From Halomonas sp. M20 (GTDB taxonomy: Bacteria > Pseudomonadota > Gammaproteobacteria > Pseudomonadales > Halomonadaceae), in assembly GCF_020622265.1 (NCBI RefSeq), contig NZ_JACNMQ010000002.1:434001-498000 (forward strand): a stretch of DNA of 64,000 nucleotides, given 5' to 3'. Within the stretch, counting starts at the first letter, position 1, and every line of letters begins with the position of its first letter. Below the pieces are notes generated by a model. It had not been told where the DNA came from, did no database searches, and saw only the letters and a list, made by a program, of their open reading frames with translations. Shown in pieces: positions 10,491-18,733 of the stretch. A program made the translations under genes and the position numbers.

Positions 10491-11084
10491 CTACAGTGCC
10501 TTTTGGTAAAACAGCAGTTGCTTGCCGGTTTCCTGGGTTTGATCGATGTCTTTCCAGTGAAAGGTGGCCATCGTATCGGGTATCGGGCGATAACCAAAAT
10601 ACCGCCAAATACTGTCCAACGGCTGATAACCTACCGGTCGCAATGGATGATCCTCCGGGCGCTGCACCGCACAAAAGACACTTATCCGTTTACCAAGACG
10701 ACGCGCATGAGCCTCACGCTCGTCGAAAAAGGCCCGGTACAGCCCTCGCCCGCGGTACTCGGGCAATAGCGTGGATTCGGCACAGTAAAAGATCGATTCG
10801 ATATCCCAGCCGGCATCGACCAGAGGCTGACGAAATTCTTCGGTCTCATCCACCATCGCAAGCCCCGTGGAGGCGCCCACCACGCGCTCACCGTCCAGCG
10901 CCAGCACGCAGATCGAGGTATCGGTTTCGGTATAGGTGCGAAGATAAATCTGTTCGTAATCCCGGGAGCCGTCATAGAGATAAGGAAAATCGCGAAACAC
11001 GCTTATGCGCAGATCCGCGACCGCCGTCAACCAGGGCGCCAGCTCATTTCCCTTCACGACCCGTGTGCGCAACGTGTCTTTCAC
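10491..11084 (-). CDS. GNAT family N-acetyltransferase
   Basis: 197 residues with an acetyl-CoA-binding core: VVGASTGLAM, then STLLPEYRGRGLYRAFFDERE, in which RGRGLY is the pyrophosphate-binding R/Q-x-x-G-x-G/A loop. Acceptor unknown. Begins after GAGGAAGAGCGAGTGAAAGAC... The gene lies between the S33 hydrolase and the catalase, all on the minus strand, with the catalase terminator upstream, so it has its own promoter. Confidence 0.85.
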   Translation of the reverse strand: MKDTLRTRVVKGNELAPWLTAVADLRISVFRDFPYLYDGSRDYEQIYLRTYTETDTSICVLALDGERVVGASTGLAMVDETEEFRQPLVDAGWDIESIFYCAESTLLPEYRGRGLYRAFFDEREAHARRLGKRISVFCAVQRPEDHPLRPVGYQPLDSIWRYFGYRPIPDTMATFHWKDIDQTQETGKQLLFYQKAL

Positions 11085-11140
11085 TCGCTCTTCCTCTCAA
11101 ACTTCGGGCTTACTTCGGATTCTCAACAAACACTAGCAAC

Positions 11141-11173
11141 AAAAAGGCCCGCTCACCTTGCGGTGAACAGGCC
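11141..11173 (-). terminator. Rho-independent terminator of the catalase gene
   Basis: Read on the minus strand, GGCCTGTTCACC - GCAA - GGTGAGCGGGCC makes a 12-bp stem with G-U pairs, followed by TTTTTG. It starts 25 bases after the catalase stop. Confidence 0.85.
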
Positions 11174-11198
11174 TGAGGCTTGCCCGAGTGAAACGCGA

Positions 11199-12653
11199 TC
11201 AGCCTTCCTTCACGGCTTTCTCGATGCGCTCACCGATATCCTTGTCGATATTCTTCCAGTATTCGAATACGCGGGAGAGCACGGGCTCTTTCACACCATC
11301 CTTGATATGACCCGCCACGTTGTTGACCAGCCGCTCGCGGGCGGCATCGTCCATCACCTTGTTGACAAGCTGATTGGCCTGGCCAAAATCATCGTCGTCC
11401 TCGCGCAAGGTATAGGCGGCACGTACCATTTCGCCATCCGCATACCAGGTGGTGTCTTCCGGGTAACGTTCCGGGTCGGCAGCCGGGCCGCCTTTGCTGT
11501 TGGGCGCGTAGACAGGGTCGGAGACCTTGTTGATGCGCATCTCACCATCCTTGGAGTAACTGTGTACCGGGGCGACGGGCGCATTCACCGGAATCTGCTT
11601 GTAGTTGGCCCCCAGACGCGCACGGTGAGCGTCGGCATAGGAGAAGCCGCGGGCCAACAGCATCTTGTCCGGCGACAGCCCGATACCCGGTACCAGACTG
11701 TTGGGTTCGAAGGCGGCCTGCTCGATCTCGGCGTGGTTATCCGTGGGGTTGCGATCCAAGGTCATCTTGCCGACCGTGATCAGCGGATAGTCATCGTGGG
11801 GCCAGACCTTGGTCAGATCGAAGGGGTTGAGCCGATAGGTCTTGGCCTCCTCAAACGGCATGATCTGCACCTGCATGGTCCAGCTCGGATAATTGCCATC
11901 CGCAATTGCTCCGAACAGATCCCGCATGTGGTAGTCGCCGTCCTCGCCGGCCAGCCGATCCGCCTCTTCCTGTGTCAGGCACTCGATGCCCTGGTCGGTC
12001 TTGAAGTGATACTTGACCCAGAAGCGCTCGCCTTGGGCATTCACCCACATATAAGTGTGGCTGGTGTAGCCGTTCATGTGGCGCCAGCTCTTGGGAATAC
12101 CGCGATCTCCCATCAGCCAGGTGACCTGGTGGGCAGACTCCGGCGATAGGGTCCAGAAGTCCCACTGCATGTCGTGGTCGCGCAGATTGCTGTCGGCACG
12201 CCGCTTCTGGGAGCGAATGAAATGCTGAAACTTCAAAGGATCACGAATGAAGAAGACGGGCGTGTTATTCCCCACCATGTCGTAGTTGCCTTCGCTTGTA
12301 TAGAACTTCAGCGAAAAGCCGCGCGGATCGCGCCAGGTATCCGGGCTGCCGCGTTCACCGGCTACTGTAGAGAAACGCGCCAGCATGTCGGTCTTGGTGC
12401 CCGGCTGGAACACCGCCGCCTTGGTGTACTGGCTGACGTCCTCGGTTACCTCGAATCGACCAAAGGCACCGCTGCCCTTGGCATGGGGCTGACGCTCAGG
12501 AATACGCTCACGATTGAACTGCGCCATCTGCTCGATGAGATAGTGATCGTGCAGCACGATGGGGCCATCCGGGCCAACGGTCAGTGAGTGCTCGTCGCTC
12601 GAAACCGGAATACCGGCATCCGTGGTGGTGGGCTTGCGATTGTCATTTGCCAT
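11199..12653 (-). CDS. katA: Monofunctional haem catalase (small-subunit type)
   Basis: Decomposes hydrogen peroxide to water and oxygen. 484 residues, as expected for clade-3 small-subunit catalases. Visible are the distal-His region ([16 protein letters not shown]), the Asn segment [13 protein letters not shown], and the proximal haem-ligand signature with Tyr in [14 protein letters not shown]. Start ATG at 12653 is preceded by AAGGAGATGATTTT; an ATG ten codons upstream has no comparable signal. Single-gene unit with its own terminator. The symbol is by family type. Confidence 0.95.
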   Translation of the reverse strand: MANDNRKPTTTDAGIPVSSDEHSLTVGPDGPIVLHDHYLIEQMAQFNRERIPERQPHAKGSGAFGRFEVTEDVSQYTKAAVFQPGTKTDMLARFSTVAGERGSPDTWRDPRGFSLKFYTSEGNYDMVGNNTPVFFIRDPLKFQHFIRSQKRRADSNLRDHDMQWDFWTLSPESAHQVTWLMGDRGIPKSWRHMNGYTSHTYMWVNAQGERFWVKYHFKTDQGIECLTQEEADRLAGEDGDYHMRDLFGAIADGNYPSWTMQVQIMPFEEAKTYRLNPFDLTKVWPHDDYPLITVGKMTLDRNPTDNHAEIEQAAFEPNSLVPGIGLSPDKMLLARGFSYADAHRARLGANYKQIPVNAPVAPVHSYSKDGEMRINKVSDPVYAPNSKGGPAADPERYPEDTTWYADGEMVRAAYTLREDDDDFGQANQLVNKVMDDAARERLVNNVAGHIKDGVKEPVLSRVFEYWKNIDKDIGERIEKAVKEG

Positions 12654-12802
12654 AAAATCATCTCCTTGATATGCACGTGACAACGAAGGCCACGTTCACT
12701 CTATCGCTAACAATCATGTCCATCCGTTCAGCTTGTTGACGCCGTCAGCTGAACTCGATGGCCCATGCCTTTGGTCATTTATACATGTAAGGGGAAAACA
12801 GC

Positions 12803-12976
12803 CTAAGTGTCTAGCGGATCGAAAGTCGCAGGCACCACTGCGCGAAATATTGACGTGGTGAATTCATCGAGCATGAACAGGCTGAAATTGCCTGCAGGCC
12901 CCAGCTGGCAAGCCTGCTGGCGTGACAAACCCACGGCATCAGAGATAGCTTTATAGGCCAGGCTTATCCTATCCAT
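12803..12976 (-). CDS. Possible small protein of 57 residues (unassigned)
   Basis: The 387-base gap between the catalase and the prenyltransferase gene holds this open frame: MDRISLAYKAISDAVGL...FMLDEFTTSIFRAVVPATFDP..., ending TAG. Residue composition looks protein-like, with a plausible amphipathic helix and hydrophobic C-terminal half, but there is no good Shine-Dalgarno and no family I recognise. It may be a real small gene or the decayed end of a larger one. Nothing else is seen in the gap apart from the presumed catalase promoter. Confidence 0.3.
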   Translation of the reverse strand: MDRISLAYKAISDAVGLSRQQACQLGPAGNFSLFMLDEFTTSIFRAVVPATFDPLDT

Positions 12977-13040
12977 CGGAAGTTTTCATTGCGCCACGCA
13001 AAAAACCGGCAACCTCGCCCAGCCCGTTTACATGCCTTCT

Positions 13041-13952
13041 TTATGCCAACCACACGCCCACCGCCAGCAGCAGCAATGTCGTCAGCAGGGTGGCTACATT
13101 GACACCCATGATTTTCTGCAAGGACTCTTCGTTCTTCAGTGCCTTTGGCAACCGCAAGGCAATCCACAGCGCGGCGGGAAACGCCAGGAAAGCCAGCCAG
13201 GTATTCACCGGCAGCAGGTCGTACAGCCGCCCCAGGGCAATCAGCGCGAAAGCGCCGAGCAGCAGCCCCGCCACCCAGCGCGAGGCGATGGGCAAGCCCA
13301 CCACGATAGGCAAATGGCGACGACCAATGCGCCGATCCGCCTCCACGTCGGGAAATTGATTGATCAACAAAAGCTCGCTGACCAGCAATAGTGTCACCGC
13401 TGCCCCGATCAGCGCCGTTTCGTCGACGCGCCCGCCAAGGGCAATCAGGGTGCCCAGCACCATGATCGGCCCGAAACCCAGCCCCGGCGCCAGCAGACAC
13501 CCTAGCGGCGAACGGGTCAGCCAGCGGGTATAGGCGATTATCAGGAACACGCCGCTGACGCCGATAATGAGTATCGGCCAGCCACGCAGCCATAGAAAAT
13601 ACACCCCGATCGCCACTAGGCCGACAAGCATGGCAAGTGCCGCCATCAACACCTGGGGGGCCGCAGACGGATGCTCCGGCAAGGCGCCGCTACCGCCGGA
13701 AAACGGGGTACGCCGCGTGATGAGATCGAGCCCAGAGCGAAAGTCGTCGTATTCGTTAAGAAGATTGACTCCGGCGTGGGCCAGCAGTCCACCGAGCAGT
13801 ACCAATGCAACGTCGAGGCCGTGGAGGGTGATGGGCTGATTGGCCGCAAGACTTGCTCCCAGCAACACACACAGCGGCGCCAATATCAGAAAGCTCGGAC
13901 GCGTCGCGCGGGTTACCGCGGCAATCGATAATGACGACATGAGGGATGACAT
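13041..13952 (-). CDS. UbiA-family prenyltransferase (MenA-like)
   Basis: 303-residue integral membrane protein with 8-9 predicted helices. First Asp-rich motif NEYDDFRSGLD and second motif NQFPDVEADRRIGRR bind the Mg-diphosphate of the prenyl donor. The overall pattern resembles 1,4-dihydroxy-2-naphthoate octaprenyltransferase rather than UbiA or CyoE, but no other menaquinone gene is nearby, so the acceptor is uncertain. Start uncertain: ATGs at 13952, 13940 and 14003 are all in frame and none has a strong ribosome site. Confidence 0.82.
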   Translation of the reverse strand: MSSLMSSLSIAAVTRATRPSFLILAPLCVLLGASLAANQPITLHGLDVALVLLGGLLAHAGVNLLNEYDDFRSGLDLITRRTPFSGGSGALPEHPSAAPQVLMAALAMLVGLVAIGVYFLWLRGWPILIIGVSGVFLIIAYTRWLTRSPLGCLLAPGLGFGPIMVLGTLIALGGRVDETALIGAAVTLLLVSELLLINQFPDVEADRRIGRRHLPIVVGLPIASRWVAGLLLGAFALIALGRLYDLLPVNTWLAFLAFPAALWIALRLPKALKNEESLQKIMGVNVATLLTTLLLLAVGVWLA

Positions 13953-14094
13953 GAACGTTCTACTCAGTATGACAAGTGGCATCAGCTTGTCATCGACTGG
14001 CAATAGCCATCAATGAAAAGCTGATATGTCGTAGCTGGCTGGCGATCGGCGGTCCTGGATCGCGTTCATCAACTGATCGTCATTCAGTGGAAAA

Positions 14095-15366
14095 CTAGAC
14101 GCTCGATTCCACCTCGGCTTTCTCGCCTTCCTCGGCATCAGCAATCGCCCCCCGCTTGCGTTCAGTGCGGGCAATGATGGACGAGCCGACAAGGTCGCCG
14201 GTGACGTTGAGCCCGGTGGCCCCCATGCCGACCAGAGCGTCGATGGAGGTCAGAAGCGCCACGGTTTCGATAGGCAACCCCACCTGGGCGAAGACCGTGG
14301 CGATCATGACGATGCCGGCGCCGGGCACGCCGGCGGTGCCGATGGAAGTGAGCGTACCGATCAGCACGATCTCGATCATGTTCATCAGACTCAGCGGCAC
14401 CCCCACCACGTTCGCCGCAAAGACCGCGGAGATCGCGATGCGGATGGCCGCTCCGTCCATGTTGATGGTGGCCCCCAGGGGTAGGCTGAACCCGTACAGG
14501 CTGCGAGGTATGTTCAACCGTTGGGCAGCGTTCAAGGTCAGCGGCAGCGTGCCGGTGCTGCTTTGGGTAGCAAAGGCCGTGGCCATGGGGGTGCGCGCCT
14601 CACGAAAAAAGCCGCGTAACCGCACACCGAACCCTCGCATCAACAAACAATAGATGACGAACTGAACTGCCAGGGCGATATAGAGCACCAGCACCATATT
14701 GCCCAGGGAGAGAATCGTGTCCATCCCCTGCTTGCCCACGGTCTCGGCGACAATGGCGAAAACCCCGATGGGCACGTACTGCAGCACGCCGGCCATGACC
14801 TTCAGGGTGATTTCATTGAGCCCTTCGATGGTGCGATAAAGATGCTCGCCAAGCTCGCCGTGGCTCTTGGAGGCGCGCAGCTTGAGCAGTGCAATACCGA
14901 AGACGAAGGCCGTGAAGATGATGCCCAGAAGGTTTACTTCGGTAAAAGCCGAGAAGATGTTGTCCGGCACGATGCCCAGCAACACCTGCGCCACTCCGGG
15001 ATTGTCCGGCACATCTATCTGGGCACTTTCATCCAGGGTCAAGCCACTACCCGGCTCGAACAGGGTCGCGACGGAAAGCCCGACGATGATCGCAAGCGCG
15101 GAGGTGGCCACATAATAGCCGAACAGTTTGCGGCCCATGCGCCCCATGCTGCCCAGCTTCGCCTGATTGATGCCCACCATGAGGGTGAACAGTACGATCG
15201 GTACGATGAGGAACTTCAGCAACCGCAGCAGCAGATCGCCAAAAGGCGCCAACCAATCCGCGGCGGCCTGTCCACCCAGCAGTCCAACGATTACCCCGAG
15301 CACCAGCGCAATGGTGACCCGAAGAATCAGCGAGGCATCGAAATAGATACGCAGCAGTTTCTTCAT
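14095..15366 (-). CDS. Dicarboxylate/amino acid:cation symporter (DAACS)
   Basis: Sodium- or proton-coupled importer for C4-dicarboxylates or acidic amino acids in the inner membrane. 423 residues with the family landmarks: serine-rich re-entrant loop TQSSTGTLPLTLN, GATINMDGAAI of helix 7, and the second re-entrant hairpin GIGTAGVPGAG-like SIGTAGVPGAGIVM, followed by DALVGMGATGLNVTGD. The NMDG motif carries the sodium site. Substrate cannot be fixed from sequence. Own transcription unit. Confidence 0.92.
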   Translation of the reverse strand: MKKLLRIYFDASLILRVTIALVLGVIVGLLGGQAAADWLAPFGDLLLRLLKFLIVPIVLFTLMVGINQAKLGSMGRMGRKLFGYYVATSALAIIVGLSVATLFEPGSGLTLDESAQIDVPDNPGVAQVLLGIVPDNIFSAFTEVNLLGIIFTAFVFGIALLKLRASKSHGELGEHLYRTIEGLNEITLKVMAGVLQYVPIGVFAIVAETVGKQGMDTILSLGNMVLVLYIALAVQFVIYCLLMRGFGVRLRGFFREARTPMATAFATQSSTGTLPLTLNAAQRLNIPRSLYGFSLPLGATINMDGAAIRIAISAVFAANVVGVPLSLMNMIEIVLIGTLTSIGTAGVPGAGIVMIATVFAQVGLPIETVALLTSIDALVGMGATGLNVTGDLVGSSIIARTERKRGAIADAEEGEKAEVESSV

Positions 15367-15609
15367 TGGCCGAGGCCCGCGTGGGTCGGTGCAGGTAATG
15401 CTATAAAAAGCGAAACGTGTACTGAAGCCATGATGCGGGTTCCTCGTCCATGATGGCGCCGATTGTGATGGATATGCAGAAGAGGGTAAATGCCGTCAGC
15501 CCTCCGGTTTATCAAGCGCCAGCATGGCATCAAACGGATCTTCGTCGCTAGCGCTTGTTCGGTGCCCTACTCCAGTCTGCGTGCAGTAGCCGATCAAAAG
15601 CCGACCTCA

Positions 15610-16230
15610 TCAGTCGCTGTAGCTGCCGGAGGCGCCGGCTTCCAGAAACGCCCGGCACTGATGAATGTCTTCCGGCAAAGTACGGCCCTCGGAAAGCGGC
15701 GGCAGATCGTCGATGGCAAAGAAATCCGCGGCGTCGGTTTCATTGTTGGACACGAACTCGCCCCCATCATGATCGCAGACGTAGAACAGCTTGTAGAGAT
15801 GATCCGGGGATACTGGCGTGTAAGGGTGCAGGCTGCGATCCTTGAGCATTGCCAGGCGCGGGTTGCTGGCATGACGCCCGGACTCTTCGAGAATCTCCCG
15901 CAACACGCAGGATGAGGGCCCTTCGTTCACGTCCGCCCAGCCCCCGGGCAGAGTCCAGCGGCCATCCTTGATCTCGCGTACCAGCAGCACCCGATTGTCG
16001 ACGAAGACCGCCCCGCGCACATCCACCTTGGGGGTGGCATAGCCCGCATCGGGAATGAAGAAGCCCTCCACTTTCTCGATCGGCACATCCCCCAGCACCG
16101 CGAACATCTGATTGGTCAGCACTTCAAGCTGCTGGTAACGCTCGAGTTCGTATTTATTGGTGGTGTAGGTTTGCCCGGTCTGGGCGATGGAGCGAAGCTG
16201 CTTGGCAAAGGCGATCCAGTCCTGACTCAT
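15610..16230 (-). CDS. Nudix hydrolase with N-terminal NUDIX-associated domain
   Basis: 206 residues. N-terminal helical domain (DWIAFAKQLRSIAQTG...YELERYQQL) as in the Nudix_hydro N-terminal family, then a Nudix fold with the box G-x5-E-x7-REILEESG (GGWADVNEGPSSCVLREILEE). Such enzymes cleave nucleoside diphosphates linked to another group, for example ADP-ribose or nucleotide sugars. The ATG at 16230 starts MSQDWIAF; the open frame upstream has no homology. Follows yghU on the same strand by 122 bases, with a GC-rich palindrome between. Confidence 0.88.
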   Translation of the reverse strand: MSQDWIAFAKQLRSIAQTGQTYTTNKYELERYQQLEVLTNQMFAVLGDVPIEKVEGFFIPDAGYATPKVDVRGAVFVDNRVLLVREIKDGRWTLPGGWADVNEGPSSCVLREILEESGRHASNPRLAMLKDRSLHPYTPVSPDHLYKLFYVCDHDGGEFVSNNETDAADFFAIDDLPPLSEGRTLPEDIHQCRAFLEAGASGSYSD

Positions 16231-16275
16231 TACGTGCGGCCTGCGGTAAACGGTATGGGAGGGTATCTCATGCAA

Positions 16276-16299
16276 GCGCCGCCAATGGCATGGCGGCGC
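16276..16299. repeat. GC-rich inverted repeat between yghU and the Nudix gene
   Basis: GCGCCGCC - 8 bases - GGCGGCGC, a perfect 8-bp palindrome. There is no adjacent T tract on either strand, so it is a weak terminator candidate at best; it could end yghU transcription or limit read-through into the Nudix gene. Confidence 0.4.
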
Positions 16300-16352
16300 C
16301 CTGTTCATCGAGTTCAGCGAGTTTCATTTTTTGAGCGCCATGCGCAGCAACC

Positions 16353-17219
16353 CTAACCGCGCTTGTACTGGGTCTTGTGCTCGAAGTCGCTGGCATCGTG
16401 GCGCTCGTGCAGCTGCGTCTCGGGCTCGCCGGAGGTGCGATTGACCATGCGCCCGCGCTTCACCGCCGGGCGGCCAGCGATCTCTTTGGCCCAGCGCTGC
16501 ACGTTCTCGTATTCCTGTACCTGCAGGAACTCGGCGGCATCATAGGCCTCTCCCAACACCAGCTGACCGTACCAGCTCCAGTTGGCGATATCAGCGATGC
16601 TGTACTCATCCCCGGCCAGATAGCGCGTCTCGGCCAGACGCCGATCGAGCACATCGAGCTGACGCTTGACCTCCATGGTGTAGCGGTCGATGGCGTACTC
16701 GATATTCACCGGCGCATAGCTGTAGAAATGCCCGAAACCGCCGCCCAGGTACGGTGCGCTGCCCATCTGCCAGAACAGCCAGTTCATCGTTTCCGTGCGG
16801 GTCGCGTGATCCCTGGGCAGAAAGACACCGAACTTCTCCGCGAGATACAACAAGATCGACCCCGATTCGAACACCCGGGTCGGCGGTGTCGTGGTGTGAT
16901 CCATCAGTGCCGGGATCTTGGAGTTGGGATTGACCTCAACGAAGCCGCTGCCGAACTGATCGCCTTCACCGATATCGATCAGCCAGGCATCGTACTCCGC
17001 ATCCTTGTGCCCCAAGGCCAGCAGCTCCTCGAACATCACCCCGGCCTTCACCCCATTGGGGGTTGCCAGGGAATAAAGCTGGAACGGATGTTTGCCGACG
17101 GGCAGCTCCTTGTCGTGGGTCGGCCCGGCCACGGGGCGGTTGGTACTGGCGAACTTGCCGCCGCTCTCTTTTTCCCAGGTCCAGACTTTCGGCGGCGTAT
17201 ATTCGTTTTCCTGGCTCAT
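16353..17219 (-). CDS. yghU: Glutathione-dependent disulfide-bond oxidoreductase YghU
   Basis: 288 residues of the Nu-class GST family. The long N-terminal extension (TPPKVWTWEKESGGKFAS.NRPVAG), the thioredoxin-fold segment YSLATPNGVKAGVMFEELL, and VNPNSKIPALMD are typical of YghU, which binds two glutathiones and reduces disulfides. The ATG at 17219 is preceded by AAGGAGTCTGC; an earlier ATG (17267) is unsupported. Divergent from the SOS-type operon at 17448; the 228-base gap must hold both promoters. Confidence 0.93.
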   Translation of the reverse strand: MSQENEYTPPKVWTWEKESGGKFASTNRPVAGPTHDKELPVGKHPFQLYSLATPNGVKAGVMFEELLALGHKDAEYDAWLIDIGEGDQFGSGFVEVNPNSKIPALMDHTTTPPTRVFESGSILLYLAEKFGVFLPRDHATRTETMNWLFWQMGSAPYLGGGFGHFYSYAPVNIEYAIDRYTMEVKRQLDVLDRRLAETRYLAGDEYSIADIANWSWYGQLVLGEAYDAAEFLQVQEYENVQRWAKEIAGRPAVKRGRMVNRTSGEPETQLHERHDASDFEHKTQYKRG

Positions 17220-17428
17220 GCAGACTCCTTGATGACAATGTAATGGCGTCACTCTGCGACAAACCATAGTCGGTTAAAGTTTCTGTTTCAAAGCTAACTT
17301 TATCTCCGGCCGCCGCCACGGTGCTCGTGCACGATGAGCATGCAGCTTTCGAGCAACCGGCTGGGGTAACAGTGAGGGGTGGTCTGGCGGGAAGTTAAGA
17401 CGTTTGTCAGGTGGTTCATCGCAAAATA

Positions 17429-17448
17429 TACTGTATAATAAACCAGTA
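17429..17448 (+). promoter_or_regulatory. LexA (SOS) box overlapping -10 element and start codon
   Basis: TACTG - TATAATAAAC - CAGTA: both 5-base arms of the gammaproteobacterial LexA consensus are perfect, with the required 10-base A/T-rich centre. The centre contains a perfect -10 hexamer TATAAT (17434-17439). The last A of the box is the A of the radical SAM gene ATG (17448). LexA bound here would cover the core promoter and the start site. No clear -35 hexamer is seen. Confidence 0.85.
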
Positions 17449-18716
17449 TGAAGCTAATCGATAAACTTGCCATTCTGGCCGATGCAGCCAAATACGACGC
17501 GTCATGCGCCTCGAGTGGTTCGCAGGCCAAGAACTCGACGAAGGGCCGCGGTGTGGGCTCTACCGAGGGTATGGGTATTTGCCATTCTTATGCCCCGGAC
17601 GGCCGCTGCATCTCTCTGTTAAAAGTTCTGTTCACGAATTTCTGCATCTACGAGTGCAGCTACTGCGTCAATCGAAATTCTTCCAATGTGCGACGCGCGC
17701 GGTTTACCGTCGATGAAGTCGTGAACCTGACCCTGGATTTCTACAAGCGCAACTATATTGAAGGGTTGTTTTTGAGCTCCGGCATCATCCGCAATGCGGA
17801 TTACACCATGGAACAGCTGGTTGCCGTGGCGCGCGAGCTACGCGAAACCCATGACTTTCGCGGCTATATTCATCTCAAGACGATTCCCGAGGCAGATGGT
17901 GAATTGCTGGCAGCGGCGGGCCGCTATGCGGACCGGCTCAGCATCAATATCGAACTGCCCACGCAACAGGCGCTGACAGAGCTGGCACCGGAAAAGGACC
18001 AGCGCACCATCAAACTGTCGATGGCGCGTATTCGATCACGTCGCGAAGAGTCTGCCGCCGACCAGGAAGCCTATCGCCGGCAACCGCGTCGTTCCGGCAA
18101 AGGCAAGCCGTCGGCTTTCGCTCCCGCCGGGCAGTCAACACAGATCATAGTCGGCGCGGAACCCTCCACTGACGCGCAAATTCTGCAAACTTCGTCAGCG
18201 CTGTATGCCGGATACGCGCTTCGTCGGGTCTATTATTCCGCTTTCAGTCCCATCCCGGATGCATCAATGCGATTGCCCGCTCAACAACCCCCGTTGCTAC
18301 GGGAGCATCGACTGTATCAAGCCGACTGGTTGATGCGCTTTTACGGCTACGCGGCCGACGAAATCACGCAGTCTCCGGACCCGGGGATGACGCCTGGCAT
18401 GCTTTCTTTAGCGGTCGACCCCAAGTTAGGTTGGGCCCTCGCCCATCGTGACTTCTTTCCGGTCGATGTGAATCGCGATTCCCGCACCCGGCTGTTGCGC
18501 ATCCCTGGTCTGGGCGTCAAAAGCGTCGACCGAATACTGCAAGTTCGAAGGTTCCAGAAAGTTCGACTGGAAGACCTCGTCGCCATGCGCGCCGGCGTGA
18601 AGAAGGCGATGCCATTTATCGTTTGTGCCAATCATCATCCATCCCTTATTGAGCTTGACAGCGATAAGCTGCGCGCACGCTATACCCCACCCGCGCAGCA
18701 GCTACCGCTGCTGTAA
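17448..18716 (+). CDS. Putative DNA modification/repair radical SAM protein
   Basis: 422 residues. Radical SAM cluster motif C-x3-C-x2-C at Cys66, Cys70, Cys73 (FCIYECSYC), and a C-terminal helix-hairpin-helix DNA-binding motif (LLRIPGLGVKSVDRIL, about 349-364). The N-terminus LIDKLAILADAAKYDASCASSGS is the conserved beginning of this family, so the ATG at 17448 is right although there is no Shine-Dalgarno. Known families of this type are always paired with a DUF4130/UdgX gene, as here (17 bases downstream). The reaction is unknown; the context and LexA box argue for DNA damage repair. Confidence 0.92.
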   Translation: MKLIDKLAILADAAKYDASCASSGSQAKNSTKGRGVGSTEGMGICHSYAPDGRCISLLKVLFTNFCIYECSYCVNRNSSNVRRARFTVDEVVNLTLDFYKRNYIEGLFLSSGIIRNADYTMEQLVAVARELRETHDFRGYIHLKTIPEADGELLAAAGRYADRLSINIELPTQQALTELAPEKDQRTIKLSMARIRSRREESAADQEAYRRQPRRSGKGKPSAFAPAGQSTQIIVGAEPSTDAQILQTSSALYAGYALRRVYYSAFSPIPDASMRLPAQQPPLLREHRLYQADWLMRFYGYAADEITQSPDPGMTPGMLSLAVDPKLGWALAHRDFFPVDVNRDSRTRLLRIPGLGVKSVDRILQVRRFQKVRLEDLVAMRAGVKKAMPFIVCANHHPSLIELDSDKLRARYTPPAQQLPLL

Positions 18717-18733
18717 CGCAGGCCTGTACCGGC

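Noticed and set aside
12964-13593. 209-codon minus-strand frame in another phase over the prenyltransferase gene
   Set aside because: The prenyltransferase frame (13041-13952) has the Asp motifs and helices; this phase has none.
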